Notes: generated from the sequence alone by a model not told the origin. A DNA stretch of 64,000 nucleotides from Voacanga thouarsii (GCA_026120185.1 JANUWF010001622.1:1550001-1614000), one strand, 5' to 3'; positions 13,131 to 26,400 are shown, numbered from the stretch's first letter. Numbers and translations: made by a program.

Positions 13131-13192
13131 TAATCATTCGGCTTATTGATTAAGTAAGCCAAATATCCCACATAACCCATTTTCAGCATCTT

Positions 13193-13580
13193 CTACGCCT
13201 TTATTCCTGTTATTAGAAATTTCAACACTTTCACAATTTTCCCATTAAACTCTAATATATCACATTCGGGTCTAACGAACTGCACCATCTTAATCTTACA
13301 ATCCACTATTGTTCTATATTTCGCTAACCAATCCATACCCAGAATTAGATCGTAATCATCGATAGGTAGGATTATGAGCTCCGCCTTCAAAATCTCCTTC
13401 CCAACCACAATATCACACCCTTATACTACCCTACTCGCATCTCTCTGTGCCTCCCTAAGGGAGTACTTACTAGCATGGTATAAAGTAATTCTACCCCGTC
13501 CTAACCCAAATGACGTGCACATTTATCGTTTACATATGAATGAGTCGAGCTAGGATCTATCAAAACAGAAATAGATTGAC
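13193..13580 (-). pseudogene. Gypsy aspartic protease
   Basis: The minus strand shows the active-site region (VLIDPSSTHSYV, about 13560-13525) and the downstream DYDLILGMDWLAKY flap-side motif (about 13350-13310). In relatives this protease cleaves the Gag-Pol precursor. A stop between 13408 and 13520 separates the two parts. Confidence 0.75.
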
Positions 13581-13599
13581 CTTGTATAGAAAGCGTACC

Positions 13600-14735
13600 T
13601 TCCACCACTTCTGCATCAACTCCAACCTCTTCTTGGTTCAAAGCGAAGACCTTAGCTTTCACTTGAGATTTTTGGCCTCCTCCTCCAGTCGTTCCCGTAG
13701 CAACACCTCTATTTGCTCCAACCGATTGAGTCGAAGCTCATGGCCCCATCTTTAGTGGTTTAGGACAGTTGTTCCTCAGGTGAGTTAGGTCACCACAGTT
13801 AAAGCATCTTCTCACTGACCCCTTAGATTAGCAGTCCTTCTCCATATGGCCACACCTTCCACAGTTCCATCATATCGAAGCACTCGGCATAGGACCTGGT
13901 GGAATTGCATCGAACCAACGGGTCGCTTGTTGATCGAAGGTCTCATTAGTGGTCGATTTGGTTGGAAAGGTTGGTGTATTGGTCAGTTCCTATCCTCGTT
14001 CTCGGTTCGGGTCGCTGCATCCACCGCTACCATATAAGTCACTAGTGGAGATAGTGCCAGTCCTTTCCTTAGGTCCTGCCTGAGACCTTTCATAAATTGC
14101 TGTGTCCGTTTTTGTTCAGTGCCCACTAAGTACTTGCAATACTTAGACAGTTGAGTAAACCGGACTGTGTACTGGGCTAGGGTCATACCTCATTGCATGA
14201 GGGTTTGGAACTCATCCTCCCTCTTCTCAGCTATCTATCAGGGAATGTACTCTACTCTAAAATCCTCGACAAAGTTCTCCCATGTCCAATCACAATCCTC
14301 TCTTTATCAGTCCTCCTGGACTCGTTACCACCATGCATGGGATGGTCTTCTCAACTTGAATGCAGCAAACTTCACCCTTTTTTTCTCGGTGTACTGTAGA
14401 GTCACAAAGATATCCACCATCTACTCGATCCATTACTCCATCTTTTCATCCTGTTCCACCTTTCCCTGGAACGTTGGAGGTTGGAACTTTAGGAATCATT
14501 CTAGAGCTTCATCCTCTCCCTTAGGTGCCTTCTTCTCCACTTTTTCTACCTTATCAGTCAAATTCTGAAGATTAGCAGCTATCTTGTCAGAGGCTTGGCC
14601 CACAGTCACTTTTCTAGATCCCCTAGATGTTAATTCTCGCTCTTGCTCGAAATTCTCCCCCACTTTTGGTGTGGACCGTCACGTTTGCTCAATAACGGTC
14701 CTCTCTCGCACTGCAGCCCTACATCTTGGTGCCAT
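13600..14735 (-). pseudogene. Gypsy gag with CCHC zinc knuckle
   Basis: It starts at an ATG (14735-14733, MAPRCRAAVRERT) and runs through a region with YTEKKRVKFAAFKL-like and MTLAQYTVRFTQLSKYC motifs (retrotransposon gag core, about 14370-14100). It ends with the nucleic-acid-binding knuckle CFNCGDLTHLRNNC at about 13805-13765. In intact elements Gag forms the virus-like particle. Several in-frame stops are visible (for example after the first 18 codons and in the core). Confidence 0.8.
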
Positions 14736-15013
14736 TTACTCGTACCCATTACAAAGTTTATTAGGGGAAAGTTCATAACATGCATTTGAATAGCTTATAG
14801 GTTTGAAATAGTTTGCAATTCGATGAAAAATAAGTTTTGCAAATAATACTCCAAGTAGAATAACTTAGTACAAAATAAGAGAGTATCCTACTAGGTACTC
14901 ATTTTATTTTGGCTATCCAAAATCCAAAAACAAATAATTATTCCTAAATCAAATAAATAAGTAAACATCTCTTCAAAAGAATAAAAGAATAAATACCAAG
15001 AGTCCTATAAACT

Positions 15014-15475
15014 CTAAGCATCACTAGAACCGCTAGAATCCTCAGAAGAAGGTTCTACCAGCCATCCTACACTGCTGTTAGGTTGATCTATCATGTAATC
15101 TCTTGAGAAATCAAAAGATCTGGGCTTTTTCCTAAGCCACCCCAACATAAACCCGGTAGGTTCCCTACCCCTCAGCTTGGCTCTCAACTCCGCATCCCTC
15201 AACTTTTCCATAGCTAACATCAATGTACTCTTAGGCCTCCCAAATTCTAACTCATATGACTCACCTCCCAGAAGTGTCGAGATTCCTTCCTCTATTGACG
15301 AGGTTGCAAGTGTATCAACCCTATCCTCCTCCTCAACCACTTCCGTTCCACCCTCGCCTTCGAGCTCTCCTATCTCCCCCTCAATCCCAAGTCCTTCTAG
15401 CTCATTCTCACTCTCATCACCAATTGCTCCTCCGTCCCTTATCTCCCCCTCATCATCTCCCTCATACTCAATCAT
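15014..15475 (-). CDS. Acidic ORF in the leader of the gypsy element
   Basis: Open reading frame of 153 codons on the element sense strand, between the primer-binding site and gag. The product is very acidic in its first half (Glu, Asp and Gly runs), then has a basic stretch (LRDAELRAKLRGREP, WLRKKPRSF) and a Ser/Asp-rich end. Broken frames upstream to about 15723 (starting MTKRSTAVTR) read as a possible N-terminal extension, with a TAG just upstream of the retained ATG. No family recognised. It may be a relic of an extra pre-gag protein or a chance product of a purine-rich leader. Confidence 0.35.
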   Translation of the reverse strand: MIEYEGDDEGEIRDGGAIGDESENELEGLGIEGEIGELEGEGGTEVVEEEDRVDTLATSSIEEGISTLLGGESYELEFGRPKSTLMLAMEKLRDAELRAKLRGREPTGFMLGWLRKKPRSFDFSRDYMIDQPNSSVGWLVEPSSEDSSGSSDA

Positions 15476-15848
15476 ATCCCCATCCTCCTAAGTGCATGCA
15501 TCTCTAGTGCTGGGTTTTGAAGTTCTTTCTCTACTCCTAAGTTTTCCATCATAGGTGGCTTATGGTCTACCTCATCTTCACTCAAAAATCATCCACCCTC
15601 GGGTTCTATTCTAAATCAGATGATGAATAATCCGGTATAGGAATGGGGCTAGATGCTCTACCATTCACGGGACCACACATAAAAAGTCAGTCTCTGGTCA
15701 CAGCTGTGGATCTTTTAGTCATCTTATAAATAAAATATAAAGAAGTCAAAACTAAATCTCAATTCCTAGTGTTCTAGTACTATTCAATAAATCTTAATTC
15801 TTAGGGGGGTTTAGGTACTATTAAATAAAGTTAATTGCCTAAACCTAA

Positions 15849-15860
15849 TCTCTGATATCA
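15849..15860 (-). other. Primer-binding site of the gypsy element
   Basis: Two bases inside the 5-prime LTR, the minus strand reads TGATATCAGAGA. This matches the initiator-methionine tRNA primer site common in plant LTR elements (TGGTATCAGAGC) with two changes. Confidence 0.85.
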
Positions 15861-15862
15861 CT

Positions 15863-18800
15863 TGTAACACCCCGCTACCTATGTACCAAAAAAGGGCAGG
15901 GATGACACTCCGTCCAAAGGACTAGGAGTCTTTATAACGACGTACAAAAGAAAAATAACTAAAATAAAATAAAACGATAATTTTATTACATCCAAAAACC
16001 AAACTTATACAAGTTTGAAATTCAAAACTAACAAAGCTAAAATAGAATAAAATAAACTTTAGCTCTTATTCATCTAACTTGCTCAATAAAAGTACTCTCC
16101 TAAAGTCATGATATAAAACAGTGTGAGATTGGCATCTCAGTAAGTCTCATATGTGTGAATGCCACATTAAACATTTCGTGTATGTAGGTTTATCAAAACC
16201 ATCACAATATGTTTGCAAGTCAATTTTCGTCAATAAACAACCATTGAGTAGAGCAATGCTCATCATATTTAAAACAGTTCTCAATAAATCATCCACTCAT
16301 CAATAGCATAGATTCATAAAGCAGGGATCAGTAATAATTCAATAATAATATCAAAGTCTATATCATGATTACCATCATGATAGCGTCCCAATGTAACTGT
16401 TCAACACTGGGCAGTGGGTGATCCGCCCACTAGGGTGAGATACTCCTTCATCCCTACGTCCAACACACTGATTGTCCAATCTGGATAAACAAAGTCCACA
16501 TGGACCAACATGCTAGCTCGGACCGGTTTGACTAAGTATTACTATCATTTCTTTAACCAGAGTTCCTCTTCTAGAAGTGACCTCCTGCCTGAAGACTCAG
16601 TCTAACTCTCCAAGACTAATACCATTAGCCTACCCCCGCTGAGTACTCAATGCTCACCATTTAAGTGCAAAATCATTTCCCTTATTTTCACAATCATTAT
16701 TACCTTATTTTTGCAAAACATGGTTTTCATTTCAAGCTTTTCAAAATGTTTTAGTCATAAAGGAAAGGAAATCGTTTTTAGTTAAAAGTTGAGATTTGAC
16801 AAAATCGTTTAGAGATTAAAATATCCACATTCTCAATATAAGTATCAACGTATCACTGTAACATTTCATCATATTTCAATCAACATTTCAATCATCATAT
16901 TGACACAATTTTCAATATCATTGTACAAAAAACTTGCAAATATGTACGATTTAGCAAAATAGTCATACATGGACTTACTTAAATATTCTCAATTTACCAA
17001 CCAAAGCAGTGCTTGTCCTCATTTCCACTTCTTTCCTTATCTAGAATCAATGATTCTATAATTAGAATCTAAATATTTATCTACTACCATCATGCATCAT
17101 GAATCCTTATGATATTATTAATCACCTAAATCATCCATTGCATCTAGATGAATTAATTCATTAAATCATCTCTATAGCTTTTCCTTGTCATGCATCTCAT
17201 CATTATGTATGCATATAATCAAATCAAATCATCTACCTAATGACTTCCATAATCAACTACCATCAATTCCTTATATTAACCCTAATTGCATTAAAAGATC
17301 TCATATTTCATCAACATGCATTAAATCTAGGTCAGCATAGCAATATTTAACCATACTTTAGTCCATATACACCTAGTTCACAATATTGCACCATCAAACC
17401 TATTCAATTCTATCTATTCATGCTTTTTATGCAAGACTTCATGCATAATAGCACTATTATAAAGTTAACCTTATTTAAATTAGTAAATTTAAGCCTCAAA
17501 TACCTTTTTAATGACACAACAAGAGCAAATATGACGCCTTTGGTGCTTGATTGAGCTTACTTTGGAAAAAAGAGTTGATTGGTGACTCTTGGACCTTTGT
17601 TCGAAAATCTCCAACAATAGGGGAGAAAAATCAGCCCCTTGATGATCGAGATTTAGGAGAAAAAGAAGAGTAGAATCGAAGGAGAGTTGATGAATGTTGA
17701 AGAGTTACTTACCTTGTTCTTGGATTTCGGTTTTGGTGAAGATTGGAGTTGTGATGGCTGAAATATTGGAGAGGGTTGGCGGCCAAAATTTTGTGCAATA
17801 GAAAGTGTTTAGGGTTTGATTGAAGGTTGGTTTGATGAAGGAAATAGGTTAGGATTGGGTGTTTTAGTGTTTGGAAGAGTTGCACTTTATTTTGGACTCT
17901 TGATCACAATAAAGGAAAAAAATATTGTAGCTGATTTTCATAATGTTTTCGAAGGTTTTTGTGACTGGTTTTTGGTTGCCAATATGTCCGAAATAATGAG
18001 GGAAAAGGAGGAAGAAAAAAGTTGCTTTTTCGGTTCTTGTATTGACAAAAAGAAGAGAAGAAAAATGATGGTTTTTGTGTTGTTGTTTTTGGTTAAAACA
18101 AGAGAGAATGTTGAGAACAATAGGGCTGGAATTTCTGTGTAGTTGTGTGTAATCAAGGTGGCCGAAATTAGGGTAAAAGATGAGAGGAAAATCTGGCTGT
18201 TTGCTTAGCTTAAAGAATTTTAATTGGTTAAGAGTACTTAGGGTAGATTTCTCCTATATTTTAGAAAGTTTGAGTAGAACTAAATGTCCATCAAAGTGGT
18301 GGCTAGGGCTTTTATTTTTTCAAAAATTTTAAGCAATGAAAATAGGTTATTAATTCAAAAAATAATTTAGTTAATACCCTAATTTATTTTAGACAAAAAT
18401 AATTAATTAAAAGATAATCATATTTAGAGGTAAAACCTAGTTTATATGAGATAAAGCTGAAATTTTCTTTCTTCTTAATTCCTAACTTTTGAAAATAGCC
18501 TATTGCTAAGAAATATTTGTTTCAATTAAGAATTTAACATTATCTCTTTATTTCCAATTAAAACTCTTTAGAGAAAATTAATTTGAAGAGATTTTTCTTT
18601 TATTAAAAATATTAGCTAAAATATAGCTTCCAAGAAAAAGGCTTTTATATATTATTTTCTTAATAAATCATTTGGATAATAACTTTAGAAAATTCAGATG
18701 TTGAAATATTTTAAATCCCTAAAAGATTAGAATAAAATACTAATTATAAAATAATATAAATTTAATTTACTTTAATTCTTTTTAGAAAAAATCGAAAATA

Positions 18801-19212
18801 ATCACAGGCCTAGGGATTTCGGCCAAGAGGAGAAAAAATAGGGGGAAAAGAGTTTAATTAGAGAAGGAAAAGGTTTGCAAAAGTTGGGATTTGAACTCAT
18901 GTCACCAAAGAATACACACCAAGCTCTAACCACTATTTCACAACAATTCTTGTGTAATTATTCTTCAAATAGATTCTCATAAATCCAATTCAACTCACTT
19001 CATTATTGTTTCATTAATTTCTACTCCATAAAACAAAAACTCTACCACCTCATATAACACAACTACTTCCAAATAAATAACTCCATGAAATATCAAATAC
19101 ATAAATCGCATAGGCTTCATAAAAATAGCTCAAATTTATCACATACAATATAATACGCTATGCTGCATGACTTTCCCCATGAACTAATGATAGTTTGGAT
19201 CCGGGTATTACA
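15863..19212 (-). repeat. 5-prime LTR of the gypsy element
   Basis: 3350 bp, direct repeat of 6739-10179. It is the upstream LTR in element orientation because the primer-binding site borders it. It is shorter mainly through small deletions, the largest near 18795. Confidence 0.92.
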
Positions 19213-20052
19213 CTCAAGGTATACTATCAATTTGGATTGTATATTTACACTTATAGAGTATGAACATATGGAATTAGAAAATTTAGAAATGTTCAAATTA
19301 TATTTTTTGTGTTTAACTGAATTTGTTAATGAGATAAAGATCAATTGAGAATTTCCCGTATACAAGGTTAACGATTTTGTTAAATTATTCTTAAAACTAT
19401 ATAAATCTATTTTTATGATAATTTTCTTTTTAAAAATACAATAATTAATGTTTTTATAATTAAGAGTATTTATTAATAGAGATATAAATTTACTAAGGTT
19501 ACATTAGGAAAATGATATATAAACTATCATTTGAAAATGAAAAGAAGTTTATAATTTGAAAGAAATGAAAATAGAAAGTAAGGCTATTTTTGTAATACAC
19601 GGAGAGTAATTGAAAAGTCCTTAACACATTGTCGATGAAATTAAAAAATAAAACTATAGTGATTAAAGAAACAAGGAATTGGGGGAGAATTGTTAGTTGA
19701 TGAATTACAGGCCTCCCTACAAAGCCACATAAACTTAAGAGTGGATTTGGGGGGGGGGGGGGAAGAAAAATAGTTTGAGTTGAGTTGGAATTTAAATGTT
19801 TTTAAAAAAATTAATGTAGGGCTAAGAAGTAAAAATGTAATATTTTGAAAATAAATAATAGTTCTTTGAAATTGATAATTATTTTTAAGAGTTGGAAATA
19901 ATTTAGATTTTTTCAAATAAATAGATTTCTTTTTTTTTTTTCCGGTTGTGTTGTTGGCCAATTATAAACAGAAAGAAATGAAGAAAGTGTAGTTGAAAAC
20001 GCATGGCAGACGCAACTAAATATGAAAAAGGAGGATGAAAAGGTTGATCAAA
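19213..20052. other. AT-rich intergenic DNA
   Basis: No gene seen. Contains a G homopolymer of about 13 bases near 19750 and A/T tracts. All frames here are short and low in complexity. Confidence 0.5.
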
Positions 20053-20224
20053 CTGGAAATTCTTACGTGCATGTGCATCGTGTACTTTAGGTGCTTGTAA
20101 CATGTGTACTAATAGTTGTACAACAAATGTTACGCAGTAATAGTTGTATAACAAATGTTATGTACAATTTTATTTTTATATAATACAAGTACCTAAAGTA
20201 CTCGGTGCACGCAAGAATTTCTAG
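20053..20224. mobile_element. Palindromic MITE-like element
   Basis: The left arm (20057-20099, starting AAATTCTTACGTGCA and containing TGTACTTTAGGTGCTTGTA) is matched by the reverse complement of the right arm (20184-20220, AAATTCTTGCGTGCAC then TACTTTAGGTACTTGTA). A 6-nt block in the left arm is absent from the right. The roughly 85-bp middle holds a short internal direct repeat (TAGTTGTA(C/T)AACAAATGTTA). No coding capacity. This is typical of a small non-autonomous DNA transposon. Superfamily not assigned; no clear target duplication. Confidence 0.7.
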
Positions 20225-20829
20225 ATGAAACACCCAAGGCAAAAAGAGAATCTTATATTTAATAGAGTATGTAACAACAATGGCAGAAGTTGAATAATTT
20301 CATTTTCAACGCCATTAGTCCAAAATTTTCTTTTTACCTCCTCTGGCCAACACTCATTTTTCATATCTCCATATTTTGAAAATTTTTACATTTTGGTTAC
20401 TTTAGTCGATATTTTATTATTAAATAATTTATTTGTTATAAAATTTATTTGACTTTGTTATTAAAGCGCAAACTCATATTTGAAAAATTGAATATTAGTG
20501 GATAAGAATTAGTTTAAGATAAATTTTATAAAAATTTATTAAAATAGTGTCAAAAAGAAAATATGGTGTGTTTTAAATAAATAATAATTTTTAAAAATAA
20601 AATTTTATAAAATAATAATATATTTAAATTAAAAGAAGATTGAAAATTTTTTTACGTACTTGAGAATTGGACACTGATTCATTTTCTTTCTCGGTATGTG
20701 TTGTACACGTTTCCCCATATTTAGAAAGCCCAAGCTCCACGAGGAAGAAGAGCATCCTTGAGGCTCGTGTCAAACACAATTAGTGTACCAATTGTTTCAA
20801 CTTTTCTTTGTTAAATCCATTTGTGTAAA

Positions 20830-21113
20830 GAAAAATTAGCCGATTCAATTCTTTAACTTTGATGTTTTGAAGGTTTTGATCTTTTTTTTTTTTAACATTT
20901 TAAATCCCCTAACTATTATTTTTGTACTATTTTAGTCTTTTTTTTAGGTTTTCATTAGTCAAACCGTCACCTGACTAACGAAACCCTAATAAAAGAATCA
21001 AAATAGTACATAAATAATAGTTAGGGAACCTAACAAGTTGGGGGAAAAAAAAAAGAAAAGGTATCTAAACTTTCAAAATATAAAAGCTAAGAGATTGAAT
21101 TGGCTAAACTTTC
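20830..21113. mobile_element. MULE-type MITE
   Basis: 284 bp and largely palindromic: the left end GAAAAATTAGCCGATTCAAT mirrors the right end (reverse complement GAAAGTTTAGCCAATTCAAT). The arms carry TTTTGATC/TTTTAGTC blocks between T tracts and meet at a central CATTAGTCAAACCGTCA region. The design matches the MULE inverted repeats at 29549 and 36834. Target duplication not recognisable. Confidence 0.7.
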
Positions 21114-21969
21114 TTTAAATAGTAATACAATTAAAAAATTTGTCTCCAAATTTGAAAGGATTTCAGATGAATTTAAGGTGAATTCTTGAAATTTTATTTT
21201 TAAAAATAATAAAATAATTAAAGTATTGATTGCAAATCTATCCCAAATTTAATTAAAATTTGGAACAAATTCGGAATAAATTATTTAAAATAAATTATTT
21301 AATAAAAATTAATTAAAAAATCCTCTCAAACTCGATCCTAGATTTGGAATTGATTTGGCATGTAAAATTCTAATAGAGGAATTCATTCAAAGTTAAAGAC
21401 AGTTAGTTAATAAAAAAATTTAAAAAGAAATTAATAAATAAATTATTCTCAACTTTGAGTGGAATTATGGATAGATTCTTTAGAAAAATTTATTATTTAA
21501 TGAAAAATTAAAAGAAAATTTTAATAAAAGAATCTAACGCAAATATATCTCAGATTTATGAGAATTTTGGAACATAATCTTAAGAAAATTTTATTATTTA
21601 ACGAAAAATAAAAAATTAATAATTTAATCTAGGAATACTTCTAAAATTTAATTAATTTTCATTGTTGATGTTCTAATTTTATTTTTAATTGATCTAATAG
21701 AATGGTTAGTATAATCATTTTATTAACAATTTTTTAAAAATCTTTAATATGATACAAGTTAAATGAATAGATATATCATTAATTTAATAGTCACATATTT
21801 GAAATTAAGCAAACGTCACAACGTAACATTATTTAAATACTTGATAAAATAACAAATTAAATCTAGTGTGATTAAAATTTAATATATTTACTTTTTTTAA
21901 CTTTTGTAGAAAATATAATAATTAAATTATTAATTTGTGAAACTTATATATACTTGACAAGTATATTTA
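21114..21969. other. AT-rich intergenic DNA
   Basis: Very AT-rich, with many aaattt-type repeats and no coding signal. Confidence 0.5.
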
Positions 21970-22251
21970 GAAAATTAGATGATTCAATCTTTTAATTTTT
22001 ATTTTTGACGATTTTGATCCTTTTTCTTTTTTTTTTCAACTTATTAGGTCTCATACCTATTATTTTTATGTCATTTTGGTCCTTTTATTAGGGTTCTGTT
22101 AGTCAAATGATGGTTTAACTAACAAAATCTTTAAAAAAGGACCAAAATTGCACAAAAATAATAGTTATGAGATCTAAAAAGTTGAAAAAAAAGAAGAGGG
22201 ACCTAAACCTCCAAAACATAAAAGGTAAAAGACTGAATCGATTAATTTTTC
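21970..22251. mobile_element. MULE-type MITE, second copy
   Basis: 282 bp and palindromic, related to 20830-21113. The left end GAAAATTAGATGATTCAATC mirrors the right end (reverse complement GAAAAATTAATCGATTCAGTC). Both have the central TTAGTCAAATGATGG/TAACTAACAAAA region. No clear target duplication. Confidence 0.7.
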
Positions 22252-22961
22252 TTTGTGTAAATAATATTTGAGAAGAAAACAAATCCAGATGAAAATTAGC
22301 AAGCTTTCATTTGTCAACAGTGCCAAAAGACTTTTCTCAGCACCAAATTATGATCATGGGGTGTTATTAGTTGCAAAATCCACAGACATTTTGTGATCAT
22401 ATCTTCTGCTGAGAAGCTATCTGCAAAGGATGGAAATGAGGCTTATTGAAGCTACCCAGACGGGAAATATTCAAGATTTGCACTGTTTGTTGAGGGAAGA
22501 TCCCCTTCTCCTGAGGTCTTCTGCCTTAGTAGGTGGTGAGAATCCTTTGTATATTGCTTGTACTGGGGGCACATTGAATTCATGAAAGAGATCATAAAGT
22601 TAAGGCCAGATCTTGCTCGAGAACTAAACAAACACGGATTTAGTGCATTGCATATTGCTTCTGCTAACGGGGATGTTGAGATTGTGAAAGAACTTTTGCA
22701 GGTCAACTGTAGTTTATGCACTATCAAGGAAAGTGAAAGAAGAATTCCTCTTTACTTTGTAGTAATCAAAGGCAGAAAACAAGTAATTAGAGAACTGTTA
22801 TCATCTTGGGCAGATTCTATTGTGGAATTGATTGCACGGGGTAAGACATCGCCCCATTTGGCACTGAAGAACAACCAACTCAAAGCCTTCACATTTTTGG
22901 TGGAGTACCTTAAGCAATCTAACAAGGAGGACATCCTAAACAAGAAGGATAACTAAGGCGA

Positions 22962-23432
22962 TGTTGGAATATTTCAAATGGATAAAGCACAACAAATGTT
23001 GACCAAGTCTGTATACTCCACTATCTTCTCAACTAAGCCACTAGATTTTTCTCACCCAAACTTCCTTGCTTGGTCAATAAAACTTCTAACATGGAGGAGG
23101 ATTTTCTCCTCAAATCCCTCATTTACAGTTGTGGTATTTGCCTATAAATACCAAACCATTCTATTCATTTGGGTATACAATTTTCAGAAAGAAGAAAAAC
23201 TCTTTCACTCACGTCTTGTTTTCTCTTGTTAAGGCTTTTGCTTTACATTAAATTAATAGTGCTATAGTTGGGTTATATTAATTATCTTTTGTCATTCCTG
23301 CAACCCACTTTTGTGGAAGGACTTGTTTAATCCTAGTGGGACTACCGAAATAGTTCTTTAGGACAGTATCAAAACGACTCAAGCCTTTGTTCGTTTCCAT
23401 TAATTCTTCTATTTTCTTAACTTTCTCTTACA
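22962..23432 (+). repeat. 5-prime LTR of Copia-1
   Basis: 471 bp, direct repeat of 27969-28435. Contains a CTATAAATACC promoter-like box near 23141. Confidence 0.92.
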
Positions 23433-23444
23433 TTTTAAAGGACT

Positions 23445-26400
23445 ATGGCTTCATTTAATGTTCCTACTCCTACCAACGTTCTTGTTAACGGAGATGGTTC
23501 CGTAACCACTATGACCGCAATGGCTTCAACTCAACCATTTATTATGCCACCAACAGGAGTATCGCTTCCGGTCACGTACACCAAGCCATTTCTGGATGTC
23601 TCTAACATTGAAATTTTTGTTGAACAAAATTTCAAAAGATGGCAGGAACGAGTCTACTCTCTACTCGATCTTCATGGAGTTGCGCACGCACTAACCGAGC
23701 CCAAACCGTCACCAACTTCTAAATCCAAAGTTCAAGAAGCATGGGTTTATGCAAATAAGGTTTGTAGACATACTATTTTACAAACGTTATCTAACGATTT
23801 GTTTGATGTCTATGTACCTTAGAAAGAAGAAAGAGATATTTGGGATTCTCTTATCAAACAATACACGGCGAAAGATGCTACCAAGCAAAAGTTCATAGTT
23901 GGAAAATATTACCAGTGGCAAATAACAAGTGACAAGGAGATAAAAAACTCAAATCAACGAGTACAAAAAACTAGTAGAAGAACTTAAAGCTGAAGAGATA
24001 GTGCTGCCAGAAATATTCATTGTAGGTATATTGATTGAAAAGTTACTAGAAACCTGGAATGCTTACAAAAACAGCCTGAAACACAAGCACAAGCCTCTCT
24101 TCTTGGATGAGCTCGTGACACATATCCTGATCGAGGACACCAACAAGAAGGAAGCGAATGTTGCCAAAGCAAAAAAAAAATGACATTTAAGGCAAATCTA
24201 GTACAAGGCAATTCTTCTAAAAGGTACGATAATAAATCCTATTATTACAAACCCAAAATTTTTAATCCCAACTTCAAGAAAAAGAAAGGCTCCTATTTTG
24301 TTTGTGGAAAACCAGGACATCATGCATCACAATGTATGAAAAGAGTGATAAATGACAATCCTCCTAAACTAAAAGCTAATATAGTTGAAGGAGATGATGT
24401 AATTATTGCGATCATTTCTCAAGTGAACATTATGAAAAATGTTAAAGAATGGGTGGTAGACTCTGGGGCTACTCGACACATTTGTAAATAGAGAAGCTTT
24501 TTCCTCTTACAAATCTATAGGAGATGATGATGATGAAGTAGTCTACCTTGGAGATTCAAGATCTGCAAAAGTTCTAGGAAAGGACAAAGAGCTTCTAAAA
24601 CTTACTTTAGAGAAAACTTTAGCCCTTTATGATGTATTGCATGTTCAAACAATTAGAGCTAATGTTGTTTCTATGGCTTTGTTGGGAAAAGTGGGGGTAA
24701 AAGTATCTTTTGAGTCTGACAAGATTGTCATGACTAAAAATAATACTTTTGTGGGAAAAGGATACTGTAATCAGAGACTCTTTGTACTTAATGTTGCTAA
24801 TGTGATAAATGAAAATGCTTCTTCTTCTACTTACATTATTGATTTATTTAATCTATGGCATGCTAGATTAGGACATGTTAATTTTGGTTATCTTAAAAAG
24901 ATACAATCTCTTGGTTTAATTTCTGGATTTGATTCTTCTTGTATGGAAAAATGTCAAATAACAAATATGTGCTGAGACTAAGATAACTAAAAAAGCATGT
25001 TTTCCTATTAATAGAGAAACATATTTATTAAACCTAATTCATACAGACTTAGGTGATTTGAAGCAAACCATGACCAAAGGAGGTAAGAGATATTATGTGA
25101 TTTCTATAGATGATTTTTCGACATTCACTAAGTTATATTTATTTAGGAATAAAGATTATGCCTTTTCTACTTTTTTATCTTATAAAATTGAAGTAGAAAA
25201 CCAACTTAATAAGAAAATTAAGAGGGTTAGATCTGATAGAGGTGGAGAATACTTCGCCTTAGATGAATTTTGTGAGAAATAGGGCATCATTCATGAGATA
25301 ACTCCACCTTATTTACCTAAATCTAATGGTGTAGTTGAGAAAAAAAAAATAGAACTCTTAAAGAAATGATGAATTCTATGTTAGATAGTTCCTCTTCACC
25401 TAACAGCTTATGGGGTGAAGCTATTTTATCTGCATGTCACTTACAAAATTAGATTCCATATAAGAAAACTAATAAGACACCTTATGAGTTATGGAAAGGT
25501 TATGCACTTAATTTGAAATACTTGAAAGTGTGGGGGTCTCTTGTTAAAGTTATGTTGCCTGAACCTAAGAAAAGGAATTAAAATATCTGATTGCATGTTT
25601 ATTGGATATGCTGAACACAGTGCTGTCTATCATTTTCTTGTTTTGAAAAATGATGTGCTTGATTCTAATACAATTATTGAGATAAAGAATGCTGAATTCT
25701 TTGAACACATTTTTTGACTCTCAGATAAAAATCCTCATGAACCTACTAATAGAGTCATTGAGAACTTTAGTGAAGAATTGAGAAAGAGTAAAAGGCCAAG
25801 AAATGAATTATCTTTTGGACATGATTTTTACACTTACTTGATAGAAAATGATACTTTAACATTTTCTGAAGCAATCTCTTCATCTTATGCGAGTTTATGG
25901 AAAGAAGCAATTAAAACTAAATTAAACTCAATTTTACAAAATAAAACTTGGATTTTCGCTAATTTACCACCTGGGGCAAGGCCAATTGGTTGTAATTGGA
26001 TTTTCAAAAAGAAATTTAACCCTAATGGCTTAGTTGATAAATATAAAGCTTGTTTGGTAGCCAAAGAATTTACTCAAAAAGAAAATATTGATTATTTTAA
26101 TACTTTTGCTCTAGTAACCAGAATTGCTTCAATTCGAGTTTTATTTGCCTTAGCCTCAATTCATAAATTATTTGTACATCCAATAGATGTCAAAACCGCT
26201 TTTCTGAATGGTGATTTAGAAGAAGAGATCTATATGACTCAACCTGAAGGATATGTTGAACCGGGACAGGAAAAGAAAGTTTGTAAATTATTCAAATCTC
26301 TTTATGGCCTAAAACAAGCTCCTAAGCAGTGGTATGAAAAGTTTAACTAAGTGTTGTTAAGTGATGATTTTTCATCTATTGAAGTGGATAAATGTATATA

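Larger units (their letters stand above)
6739..19212 (-). mobile_element. Ty3/gypsy chromovirus (Tekay/Del type), complete but inactive
   Basis: A 12.5-kb LTR retrotransposon lying on the minus strand. Two direct LTRs (6739-10179 and 15863-19212) start TGTAACACCC and end TATTACA in plus orientation. Between them, reading right to left: primer-binding site, leader with an acidic ORF, gag with a CCHC knuckle, protease, reverse transcriptase, RNase H, integrase, chromodomain and polypurine tract. This order (integrase after RT) marks Ty3/gypsy. The chromodomain and the very long LTRs point to the Tekay/Del lineage. Stops and frame changes occur in every domain. The LTRs differ by many substitutions and several indels (for example about 45 bp near 9730/18790), so the insertion is old. 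Flanks ttcaa/ctcaa fit a decayed 5-bp target duplication. Confidence 0.93.

Noticed and set aside
15177..15507. Ser/Pro-rich plus-strand frames
   Set aside because: They are the mirror of the acidic minus-strand frame; the plus strand is antisense to the gypsy element.
20830..22251. Target-site duplications for the two MULE-type MITEs
   Set aside because: Flanks are AT-rich and no 8-10 bp match could be placed with confidence.
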